A stretch of 22,594 nt of DNA. Origin: an uncultured Brachyspira sp. Lineage in GTDB: Bacteria; Cyanobacteriota; Vampirovibrionia; Gastranaerophilales; Gastranaerophilaceae. Below, one piece after another: positions 6,684 to 13,377 of the stretch. Numbering within the stretch: the stretch's first letter is position 1; every line of letters begins with the position of its first letter. The position numbers and the translations under genes are program-made. The notes below the pieces were generated by a model, which was given only the letters and a program-made list of their open reading frames with translations, had not been told where the DNA came from and searched no databases. The stretch lies in assembly GCA_900321895.1 (NCBI GenBank), contig ONYB01000123.1:1-22594 (forward strand), read 5' to 3'.

Positions 6684-6720
6684 ATAAAGCGGTGGCAACT
6701 ACGTTGCCGCCGCTTTATTT
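6684..6720. terminator. Strong bidirectional rho-independent terminator
   Basis: A 16-base-pair stem with one G-U pair (6684-6699 with 6703-6718) closes a 3-base TAC loop. It has T-rich flanks on one side and A-rich on the other, so it works for both convergent units. Its right edge touches the stop codon of the minus-strand protease gene. Confidence 0.9.
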
Positions 6721-8896
6721 ACATCTTAAATTTTGGAATAATAACCTCTGCATCTTTTAGTAAATATTGATTTCCATGCCATTTTTTATTTTTACCTTTA
6801 TATGTATGCACGGCATCCGGATTTGCAGCCACAAACTGTTCTTTTGCTTTTTTGAGATTTTCCGCAGTCGGTTCTATACCCTGATCTTTTAATGCTTTTC
6901 TCAGTAATCGTATATAACCGTCACCTTCTTGTACCTTATATTTTGTACCTTCAACTTCTGCTCCTTGTTGAGGTTGCGAACTCGGATTTACACCGCCGCC
7001 ATTACCTGTTGGAGATGTCGGAGGAGATTGTGGTGGTTGTTGGGATTGAGAAGTTTGATGAGCCTGAGATGTTGCGTTTAGCTGCATACAATAAATACTT
7101 CCGGCTGCTTTTTTTAAATCGGTTATGGACATAACAATATCGGTATCAGGATCCCACGGATTAGATAAAATAACTTCATTTTCGGTTACTTTTCTGATAG
7201 TGAGAGCGTGCCCCCCGCCTTGTATTGTCGATCCGTTAACCTCTTGAGAAGATACAATAAACCCGACAGAAGCCGCAAAATTATCAATTTTACCGTCAGC
7301 CGAATCTTTTCTCAAATTGTCTAAAATACTATCAAAGTTAGCATTTTGATTATTTTCAACAACCATAACACCTGCTTTAACACGATTGCCGTTTTCATCT
7401 TCCAAAATATGCATTTGCATATTAGAATCAACGTAACAAGTCGGAATATTACTTTTATTCATATAAACAAATGATTTTTTGCCGGTCAAAATATATGTTG
7501 CTTCTGCGACATTTCCGCCACTTAAAGTGTCACCGCTAACATTTGAAATTCCAAGTCCTGCAACAAATTTGGTTTTTTTTGGGTCAATATGATTATCTTT
7601 AATTGTTTGAGCGACATCTTTTCTATATTTGTCATAAGCCACTTCTAGCAACAAAACATCTTTATCACCCGCAGAATAATCTTTTCCTGCTCGTTTTGCA
7701 GCATCATTAAGTTCGGCTTCAGTGATTGTATAAGAACCTTGGATGTGAACTTTATCTTCGGGTAATTGCCCGATTGAAGCATTGCCTTTACCGCTAATAA
7801 GGGCTTCTCTTGCGTTCGCAGCCCCAGGAAAACTGATTGTATAAACTTTTTCGCCTTTATCGTTTGTCGAAACCTTAACGTTTTGTTGCAAAAGTTTTTG
7901 CCCTTCCTCGGTTTGGCTAAGAGCATTTATTGATGCCAAAAGATAGCAATCCCCCTTGCCAATTTGATAAGCAGTATCAAATTTTCCGTCAAGCTGTGAA
8001 AAATCCTTTTTCTCAATAACGTTGCCATTTTTATTGAATTTTTCTCTGCCCAACAGAACACCGTCTGCATCGAATTTGTTTTTAATCGTGTGTTTTACGG
8101 TCTTGCCGTCGGCTTCATATTCAATTCTCGTTGTCGGAACTCCGCCTTGTGTTCTGTTTGTCAGGTTTGCACCGTCATAGACATCGTGGTAGAGAGCTCC
8201 TCGCTTGTAATAATCATGTGTACGGTTTTTCAGGGTTTTACCGTCAGCCTCGTAATTATCTGTAATACTAAAAGGTTTTCCTTCAATATTTTTACCTGAC
8301 ACCAATCTTTTTGTTAATTTACCGTCTTTGTATTCAAATTGTGTATCTGTATAATGTTTATAAGTTTTGCCTTTATCTTTCATTTCGACATCTGTGTGAG
8401 CATTTGCAACTTTACCGTTTTCGTTAAAATTTCTTGTGGTTGTAATCGTTTCATTTTTTGTCTTTTGCACACTTTTATTCTTTTTAAGTTTGCCATTTTC
8501 ATCATATTCAAAATCTGTTTTTGTTTGCGAAACAAATTCGCCGCTCTTTGTTTTAACAATAGTTGAACGATTAAGAACTTTTCCGCCTGCGGCTAAAGTA
8601 TCAACTGTCGTAATATTATTACCATTTTTATCAGTTTTTGTTATAACTTGTGTTCCGGAACCGTCAGAATTTATGCGTGTTTCCGGAGTTTTTGCAGTAA
8701 ATTGTTCCAAAGCTTCACTTGCAATACTGTTCGTCTTATTGTTTGCATAATCAGTACCGCCTATGCCATTGCCTCTCAACATGTTACCAATATTAATGTT
8801 TCCAGTGTTGCCGTTGCTTCTTTTTACACCTTCTGCATTCACTCCATTCAAATTAAGCTGCTGAATTTGTTTTAGAAGATTATCTAAATAACCCAT
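6719..8896 (-). CDS. Calpain-like (C2) cysteine protease with YD-type repeats and LysM-like tail
   Basis: A 725-residue protein with four parts. Residues 1-80 are Asn/Gly-rich and low in complexity. Residues 85-300 are repeated strands of the form [F/Y]-x-x-[D/N]-G-K, such as FEYDENGKLKKN and IEYEADGKTVKHT, similar in style to RHS/YD repeats. Residues 305-605 look like a calpain core: Gln311 and Cys317 in QIGKGDCYLLASI, His563 in GGGHALTI and Asn579 in LSNPWD match the calpain oxyanion Gln, Cys, His and Asn in order and local sequence. A Pro/Gln/Ser-rich linker (608-650) leads to a LysM-like end beginning TKYKVQEGDG and closing DAEVIIPKF. There is no signal peptide, so export, if any, is non-classical. 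Likely a proteolytic surface or secreted factor; the target is unknown. Cys317, His563 and Asn579 make activity plausible. The start has GGAGG 7 bases upstream, inside a hairpin. Confidence 0.8.
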   Translation of the reverse strand: MGYLDNLLKQIQQLNLNGVNAEGVKRSNGNTGNINIGNMLRGNGIGGTDYANNKTNSIASEALEQFTAKTPETRINSDGSGTQVITKTDKNGNNITTVDTLAAGGKVLNRSTIVKTKSGEFVSQTKTDFEYDENGKLKKNKSVQKTKNETITTTRNFNENGKVANAHTDVEMKDKGKTYKHYTDTQFEYKDGKLTKRLVSGKNIEGKPFSITDNYEADGKTLKNRTHDYYKRGALYHDVYDGANLTNRTQGGVPTTRIEYEADGKTVKHTIKNKFDADGVLLGREKFNKNGNVIEKKDFSQLDGKFDTAYQIGKGDCYLLASINALSQTEEGQKLLQQNVKVSTNDKGEKVYTISFPGAANAREALISGKGNASIGQLPEDKVHIQGSYTITEAELNDAAKRAGKDYSAGDKDVLLLEVAYDKYRKDVAQTIKDNHIDPKKTKFVAGLGISNVSGDTLSGGNVAEATYILTGKKSFVYMNKSNIPTCYVDSNMQMHILEDENGNRVKAGVMVVENNQNANFDSILDNLRKDSADGKIDNFAASVGFIVSSQEVNGSTIQGGGHALTIRKVTENEVILSNPWDPDTDIVMSITDLKKAAGSIYCMQLNATSQAHQTSQSQQPPQSPPTSPTGNGGGVNPSSQPQQGAEVEGTKYKVQEGDGYIRLLRKALKDQGIEPTAENLKKAKEQFVAANPDAVHTYKGKNKKWHGNQYLLKDAEVIIPKFKM

Positions 8897-8897
8897 T

Positions 8898-8947
8898 AAA
8901 AAACCTCCGGTTCATACTATCTATAATCATGAATATCGGAGGTTTTT
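8898..8947 (-). promoter_or_regulatory. Terminator-like hairpin whose 3' arm contains the protease SD
   Basis: AAAAACCTCCG (8899-8909) and CGGAGGTTTTT (8937-8947) are perfect complements, with further TTCAT/ATGAA pairing (8911-8915 with 8929-8933) and a 13-base loop. In mRNA sense (minus strand) the 3' arm is CGGAGG followed by six T, then the ATG: the arm is the ribosome site and the T-run makes it a possible terminator for read-through from the HIT gene. Confidence 0.75.
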
Positions 8948-8988
8948 AGGTTTTTCTTGAATGTTATTGTGTAATTTGTTACAAAAAT

Positions 8989-9303
8989 TTACTTTCTGCC
9001 CATAACATGGATGTGCAAATGAAATACTTCCTGACCGGCTTCTTTTCCGGTATTAATTTGGGTTTTATATGCTTTTAAGCCAGCTCTTTTTGCTGCTTCT
9101 TTCACACCCGCCAAAAGTTCGCCCATCAAGTGTTTGTCCTCAAGTTCGTTGAGTGATGCCACATGCACCTTCGGTACAACCAACATGTGTACGGGTGCTT
9201 TCGGATGAATATCATTAAACACCGCAAGATATTCATTTTCGTATACAAATTCCGTTCCAAAATCACCGTTTAATATTTTACAAAAAATGCAATCTTCGCT
9301 CAT
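8989..9303 (-). CDS. HIT-family (histidine triad) nucleotide hydrolase
   Basis: A 104-residue HINT-type protein. The active-site triad HLHIHVM has His95, His97 and His99, preceded by the usual NTGKEAGQEVFH (84-95). The N-terminus EDCIFCKI supplies Cys5 and Cys8, often zinc ligands in this family, together with the PVHMLVVPKVHVASL segment (37-51). Such enzymes hydrolyse purine phosphoramidates such as AMP-lysine, and are housekeeping proteins of unclear need. The length is at the short end for HINT proteins but the fold looks complete. The ATG follows AAAGGGG. It sits between the tolC-like gene (56 bases upstream) and the protease gene, all on the minus strand. Confidence 0.93.
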   Translation of the reverse strand: MSEDCIFCKILNGDFGTEFVYENEYLAVFNDIHPKAPVHMLVVPKVHVASLNELEDKHLMGELLAGVKEAAKRAGLKAYKTQINTGKEAGQEVFHLHIHVMGRK

Positions 9304-9359
9304 TTTTACCCCTTTCTTTTTGAAAAATTTTATTACATCACCCTGAAAAATGCAAGATT

Positions 9360-10631
9360 TTAAATACTTTCCATAAGAATTAAATCATGCCCCATATTAT
9401 ACATCAAATCAAGATATGCCTCATAATATACCGCTATAGAATCAATGTATTCATATAAAATCTGATTATGGCTGTTTTCATTCAACATTACATTCATCAA
9501 TGAAGTTTGCCCTTTTTTATAGCGGTCTTGCGACATTTTTAAAATCTCATCCGATTCCTTCATAATGTCACGATAATGTCCCATATTTTCTTTTGCATAT
9601 TTAAAATCATTGTAATTTATTTTCAAAATTATCTTGAGTTTGTTTTCGTAAGACAATTTGTCCGTCTTTGCTTTTTCCAAAACAGTTTCTGCTTTTTTAA
9701 TTTCAGGCTTGTAGGTATAAAGCACCGGAATATCAAACCCAACACTTACAAATGCCCCAGGAAGTGCGTCATCGCCCGTCTGTCTTGCCGTCTGATACGC
9801 ATAACCTCCACCGACCGTCAAATCAGGTATTCGCTGATGTTTTGCCACCTTTAATTCATATTCGGATTTTTCTATATAATTATCCGATATTCTCAAAGAA
9901 TAACTGCAAACGAGTGCGATTTTTTCAATCTGGTCATAAGACGGAATATCTATATCAAAAATATTAACGTTCTTAGTGTCAAAAAGAGATGTTTCCTCAA
10001 CATCGTACATTATGTTCGTATCTTCAAGGTTCATTACTTTGTTAAAATTGAATTGTGCCGTAAGAAGATTTGCACGAACTTTATTCAACTCAACAAGTTG
10101 TTTTCTGTGACGAATATCTGATTGCAAAAGTTCAATGTTGTAATTTGGAGAATTTTTCGGTTTTGCCTGTGCTGACGCAATCATATCCTTGTATAATTTT
10201 TCTCTGTTTTGCATAATCACAAGAACTGATTTCAAATACAAAACCTTGAAATATGCCCTCATTACGTCAAGTTTGAGGTTGTGCTCCGATTCTTTTATTG
10301 AATTTGAAACCGCATTTAAATTTGCAAGTGCAACCTTTTTCCTAACCCCTCTTTTGGCAATTTCAACCGGCAAAACCGCACCAAACTGACTGGAATTTCC
10401 TCTGGTAACCTTTCCGAACAAAAAATTTGATTGAAATTGCGGATTTTTTAACGCATTTGCTGCCCTGACCTCTTGTCTTGCAATCTCAAGATTTTTTCGT
10501 TTTGCCTTTAATTCAAGATTATTTTCCAAAGCCATATCCACAGCTTGATTAACGGAAATCTTTACTATATTTGCGCTTGACGGTATCGCCGTAATGATTA
10601 GGGTAATTATTATCAAAAACAGTTTTTTCAT
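9360..10631 (-). CDS. TolC-family outer-membrane efflux protein
   Basis: I start it at the ATG at 10631, giving 423 residues with a clean signal peptide (MKKLFLIIITLIITAIPSSANI); a TTG 18 bases upstream would only add a cysteine-rich stub. The mature protein has the two related halves of the outer-membrane efflux family: SVNQAVDMALENNLELKAKRKNLEIARQEV-type opening helix, long coiled helices (about 90-190 and 300-400) and the second-half YKKGQTSLMNVMLNE segment. Trimers of such proteins form the outer channel of tripartite exporters, which implies a diderm cell. No adaptor or pump gene is adjacent. There is no SD; a TAAAAT lies 8 bases before the ATG just after an upstream terminator, so the gene may be transcribed as a leaderless mRNA. 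Confidence 0.85.
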   Translation of the reverse strand: MKKLFLIIITLIITAIPSSANIVKISVNQAVDMALENNLELKAKRKNLEIARQEVRAANALKNPQFQSNFLFGKVTRGNSSQFGAVLPVEIAKRGVRKKVALANLNAVSNSIKESEHNLKLDVMRAYFKVLYLKSVLVIMQNREKLYKDMIASAQAKPKNSPNYNIELLQSDIRHRKQLVELNKVRANLLTAQFNFNKVMNLEDTNIMYDVEETSLFDTKNVNIFDIDIPSYDQIEKIALVCSYSLRISDNYIEKSEYELKVAKHQRIPDLTVGGGYAYQTARQTGDDALPGAFVSVGFDIPVLYTYKPEIKKAETVLEKAKTDKLSYENKLKIILKINYNDFKYAKENMGHYRDIMKESDEILKMSQDRYKKGQTSLMNVMLNENSHNQILYEYIDSIAVYYEAYLDLMYNMGHDLILMESI

Positions 10632-10644
10632 ACAACAAGATTTT

Positions 10645-10688
10645 AACAAAAAAATAAAAAAACAGGTATATTTTTTAATATACCTGTT
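10645..10688 (-). terminator. Rho-independent terminator of the cysteine-rich orphan gene
   Basis: A perfect 12-base-pair stem (10661-10672 with 10677-10688) closes a 4-base loop. On the minus strand it is followed directly by a T-rich run broken by one A (10660-10649). It separates the orphan gene from the tolC-like gene only about 30 bases later. Confidence 0.85.
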
Positions 10689-10710
10689 GTCATTTTGAAA
10701 AAGGAGTATA

Positions 10711-10938
10711 CTATGCCAAAATGTTTCGGGGTTTGCCTGTAATATTTATAAGGATTTCGATAATTTTGGGCATTTGACAAACGAAAGAATATCCGCCATT
10801 TGCCAGAGAACAACGCTTACAATCGCAACCAATAGAATAGCATTCAAGAGCCTGCTCCGTCCAGCTTTGCGTGATAGACGTCGAAATCTCACCGTTTGTC
10901 TGTGGATAAACCGTTTCTCCTTGAGAATAATTTCCCAT
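10711..10938 (-). CDS. Small cysteine-rich orphan protein
   Basis: I place the start at the ATG at 10938, 8 bases after GGGAGG, giving 75 residues; a TTG at 10968 would extend it by 10 residues with no SD. The core is WTEQALECYSIGCDCKRCSL followed about 10 residues later by GYSFVCQMPKIIEILI and a GKP end. The C-x4-C-x-C-x2-C plus a later Cys looks like a metal or cluster site, or a cysteine-stapled fold. There is no signal peptide or membrane segment. It has its own terminator (10645-10688). It is short, but the SD, the terminator and the compact cysteine pattern make it a real gene. I have an impression of similar CY-x3-C-x-C-x2-C proteins in Melainabacteria but cannot verify it, and I give no function. 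Confidence 0.65.
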   Translation of the reverse strand: MGNYSQGETVYPQTNGEISTSITQSWTEQALECYSIGCDCKRCSLANGGYSFVCQMPKIIEILINITGKPRNILA

Positions 10939-11033
10939 TACTCTCGCCTCCCAAAATTTACACTTCAACCATTCTTATTTTAAACGGTCAAACTCTGTTT
11001 TTAATCCTCTAAATATATGAATTTTTAACCGAT

Positions 11034-11762
11034 TTAAAGTTGCAACGTGGAAACATTCAAATTATTTTTGAACAAATTATCTATCAATTTTGCATTATTT
11101 TTTTCTTGTTTTGTTTGAATTTTAGGACTGAAAAATTCTCTGATACCTTCCATACAATCGTTGTAGTAGCAAGTAGTTTTTACGGTTTTGTCCCCTTGAA
11201 ATTCGTATTTAGAAATCGAGCAAATTGAGTTGGAATTTCGTTTATAATTTATACATTTTTCAACTATTTCGCTTATCGGATTAATTTCTTTTACCATACT
11301 GATTGATTTGCCGTCAGGTTGGTAAATTGAAATTCGCATAACCTTTTCATAAAGATTATCATACTCATAGACAGAGGTAATTCGATTTTCATCTTTTATG
11401 CTGTAGTTGGTGGTTTTGAGTTTTTTGCCGGAGGTTCTGCTGTATTCCGTGATAGATTTGAAGAGTGTAAAGTTTGTGGTGCGAATTATTTTTCCGCTTT
11501 TTTCGTCGTATTCATCGATTGATTTTATTTTTTTATCATTAAAATAATCAAACGTTGTCGTCGAAATTTTTTTACCAGTTTTAAGCGAAAATTTATGAAT
11601 ACACTGAAGTTGGTGCGAATTCTTTCGGTAAACTTTTTCTTCACGAAACTCCTGTTTTTCAGAAATTTCCTCCTTACTATTCAACATTTCCAAATATTTT
11701 GAATGCGGTAAAATATTATATTTTTGTAACGGATTTGAAAAATTTTGCTCGTTTTCCGGCAT
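11034..11762 (-). CDS. GK/EYD-repeat protein, unknown function
   Basis: A 242-residue soluble protein with no signal peptide. Residues 50-200 are a run of short beta-type repeats, each GK[K/I]-x-x-TT-x-[F/Y] followed by a x-x-SI-x-EYD turn: GK at 63-64, 90-91 and 112-113 (units of about 22-27 residues), with decayed copies near 140, 165 and 191. The style is like the DUF2963-type repeats and the YD-like half of the protease at 6719-8896, but the protease domain is absent. The N-terminus (1-45) is charged and the C-terminus (213-242) is helical and Lys/Asn-rich. ATG 11762 has AAAGGAG 8 bases upstream, and a TATAAT lies at 11805-11800. It could be an effector or adhesion-like protein lacking a catalytic part. 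Confidence 0.7.
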   Translation of the reverse strand: MPENEQNFSNPLQKYNILPHSKYLEMLNSKEEISEKQEFREEKVYRKNSHQLQCIHKFSLKTGKKISTTTFDYFNDKKIKSIDEYDEKSGKIIRTTNFTLFKSITEYSRTSGKKLKTTNYSIKDENRITSVYEYDNLYEKVMRISIYQPDGKSISMVKEINPISEIVEKCINYKRNSNSICSISKYEFQGDKTVKTTCYYNDCMEGIREFFSPKIQTKQEKNNAKLIDNLFKNNLNVSTLQL

Positions 11763-11828
11763 GCCAATTCTCCTTTTATTTGAACTTTAATTACAAAAAA
11801 TTATAGTTAAATAAAAGTTTTTAAGAAA

Positions 11829-11844
11829 TTACCCGATTGGGTAA
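11829..11844. promoter_or_regulatory. Perfect palindrome TTACCC-gatt-GGGTAA
   Basis: Two 6-base arms around 4 bases lie 23 bases upstream of the TATAAT of the repeat-protein gene, roughly at its -35 region. This is an operator-like site for a dimeric repressor, possibly the adjacent HxlR-type regulator. Confidence 0.4.
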
Positions 11845-11881
11845 AACCTAAGTGCTACAATGCAAACGAGAAATTTAGGGC

Positions 11882-11911
11882 AAAAAAAGAGTCTTATCGT
11901 ATGACAAGACT
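11882..11911 (-). terminator. Likely terminator of the HxlR-type gene
   Basis: AGTCTT (11890-11895) and AAGACT (11906-11911) pair, with TC/GA inside, one mismatch and a GTAT loop. On the minus strand the stem is followed by CTTTTTTT. It lies about 65-95 bases after the regulator's stop. Confidence 0.7.
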
Positions 11912-11975
11912 TATAAATATACATTTACCCCACACATGTTATAACACAAATCTATAAATTTGTCAACTCGTTAAG

Positions 11976-12320
11976 TTATTTATTTCTTTTTTCAATAATT
12001 TTCAGCAACTGCTTGTAGGCACTGCCCCATTCTGCCATGGAATCCAATACTACAGCGAGGCTGTAGCCGATGTCAGTGAGGGTGTAGTCTACTCGTGGCG
12101 GAATTTGTGCCCAAACTTTTCGTTCCACTAGTCCTGAATCTTCCATTTCTCTCAAATTTGAAGTCAAAACTTTTTGGGTAATTTTACCGAGTGAATTTTT
12201 TAATTCACCAAACCTTTTTGTTCCCGTAAGTAAATCCTTTATTATCAAAAATTTCCAACGAGTGTTCAACATCATCAATGTTGTTTCAACCGGACATTTT
12301 GGCAAGTCTTTTGATAGCAT
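11976..12320 (-). CDS. HxlR-type winged-helix transcriptional regulator
   Basis: I start it at the ATG at 12320 (GGAG 7 bases upstream), giving 114 residues, the usual size; the longer reading frame upstream lies over the divergent gene's leader and does not look like protein. The body is a classic HxlR/MarR-like fold: CPVETTLMMLNTRWKFLIIKDLL (residues 9-31), the recognition region RFGELKNSLGKITQKVLTSNLREMEDSGLVERK (36-68), and the wing PPRVDYTLTDIGYSL. Cys9 is in the position used as a redox or electrophile sensor in some HxlR-type proteins. It is divergent from a CDF metal exporter, 166 bases away, so it may control that gene and itself. The ligand is unknown. Confidence 0.88.
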   Translation of the reverse strand: MLSKDLPKCPVETTLMMLNTRWKFLIIKDLLTGTKRFGELKNSLGKITQKVLTSNLREMEDSGLVERKVWAQIPPRVDYTLTDIGYSLAVVLDSMAEWGSAYKQLLKIIEKRNK

Positions 12321-12322
12321 AG

Positions 12323-12359
12323 TTACTCCGTTAGTATCTTTTTTATACCTGATTACTCC
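12323..12359. promoter_or_regulatory. Direct repeat TTACTCC, possible regulator sites
   Basis: TTACTCC occurs at 12323-12329 and 12353-12359, 30 bases apart (about three helical turns), each followed by a TA-rich arm (TTAGTATC; AACTATACTATC). The first copy overlaps the regulator's own SD on the other strand, so part of the likeness may be due to that. Confidence 0.3.
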
Positions 12360-12450
12360 AACTATACTATCACGGATTTTACAGAAATGGAAGTCTGTTA
12401 AGAAAGGTGAATCAAATTTTAAAAATAGTGTACTTTTGTGTCGTAATAGC

Positions 12451-12479
12451 TTTACTTTTTGGGCGAAAAGTGGCATAAT
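12451..12479 (+). promoter_or_regulatory. Promoter of the CDF gene, probably leaderless
   Basis: TTTACT (12451-12456), a 17-base spacer and CATAAT (12474-12479) lie just 7 bases before the ATG at 12487. No SD is present, so transcription would start at or beside the start codon. Confidence 0.55.
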
Positions 12480-12486
12480 TCTTATT

Positions 12487-13377
12487 ATGCAAGCAGTTAC
12501 AGAAAAAAAATTCGCAGCAGGACTTTCTATTACGTCCAACTCGATAATAATCATTTTGAAACTTATCGCAGGAACAATTTCCGGAAGCATTAGTATTATT
12601 TCGGAAGCAATTCATTCCTTAAGCGATTTTTTGGCATCTGTTTTAACATTTTTTGCTGTTATGAAATCCTCCGAACCTGCCGACAAAACCCACCCGTTCG
12701 GGCATGGAAGATATGAAGATATGTCAGGATTTATTGAGGGCGGACTGATTATTGCAGCTGCTATGTATATTATTTTTGAATCTGTCAAAAAGATTTTTCT
12801 CGGATTTTCTATGGAAACCGAGTCTATGATTGGAATTTTTGTTATGGCGATTTCTGTTATTGCAAATATTGTTGTAAGTTCATATCTTTTCTATGTTGCT
12901 AAAAAGACGGAGTCCGTTTCGCTTTATGCTGACGCAAAACACTTGAGTACGGATGTTTGGACATCTTTCGGAATTTTGTTGGGTTTAGTTGCAATAAAAA
13001 TTACGGGAATACATCTTCTCGACCCGATTATCGCTATTGCGGTTGCGTGCATAATTTTGAAAGCAGGATTTTCTATTTCAAAGACGACATTAAACAATCT
13101 GCTTGACGGTTCTATTCCGGATTGCGAATTAGAAAAAATCAAAAATATAATTAATTCGACTGACGAAAAAATCTTGGGCTACAAGGATTTGAGGGCTACA
13201 AGTTCAGGTGCGGAAAGAAAAATTGAAGTCACAATTCTTTTTCGGGAAGATATGGTTTTGCGTGATTGCCATGCTATTTGTGACAAACTCGAAAACAATA
13301 TCCGAAAATCTTTTGCCAATAGCCTGATTTCAATTCACGCAGAGCCTAAAAAATCTCTTGTTGCAAAACAAAATTAA
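12487..13377 (+). CDS. CDF-family cation exporter, zinc-type
   Basis: Starting at the ATG at 12487 gives 296 residues, normal for a FieF/ZitB-type cation diffusion facilitator; the frame is open further upstream but that part overlaps the divergent promoter. It has six likely membrane helices and two HxxxD sites, HSLSD (His43, Asp47) and HLSTD (His152, Asp156), plus HPFGHGRYE (69-77). In the CDF classification HxxxD in both helices is typical of zinc exporters, whereas DxxxD marks iron or manganese types. A cytosolic regulatory domain follows (about 205-290; EKIKNIINS, CHAICDKLE). It exports Zn2+ by proton exchange. The HxlR-type gene is divergent. The last four bases are shared with the end of the convergent prmC. 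Confidence 0.92.
   Translation: MQAVTEKKFAAGLSITSNSIIIILKLIAGTISGSISIISEAIHSLSDFLASVLTFFAVMKSSEPADKTHPFGHGRYEDMSGFIEGGLIIAAAMYIIFESVKKIFLGFSMETESMIGIFVMAISVIANIVVSSYLFYVAKKTESVSLYADAKHLSTDVWTSFGILLGLVAIKITGIHLLDPIIAIAVACIILKAGFSISKTTLNNLLDGSIPDCELEKIKNIINSTDEKILGYKDLRATSSGAERKIEVTILFREDMVLRDCHAICDKLENNIRKSFANSLISIHAEPKKSLVAKQN

Noticed and set aside
7645..7926. Second long reading frame inside the protease gene
   Set aside because: It overlaps the calpain-like gene in another frame on the same strand and has no SD or recognisable content.
8339..8875. Plus-strand hydrophobic frames opposite the protease repeats
   Set aside because: They are antisense shadows of the repeat codons; no SD and no family.
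10713..10742. Nine-codon ORF on the plus strand (MPKCFGVCL) with AAAAAGGAG upstream
   Set aside because: It is too short and antisense to the end of the cysteine-rich gene; the SD-like string may be chance. Not reported as a gene.
12262..12486. Upstream extension of the CDF reading frame
   Set aside because: It overlaps the divergent HxlR-type coding region and the CDF promoter, has no SD, and the protein family starts at the MQAV region.
12321..12590. Upstream extension of the HxlR-type frame
   Set aside because: The extra 90 residues do not resemble the family, overlap the CDF start, and ATG 12320 has an SD.
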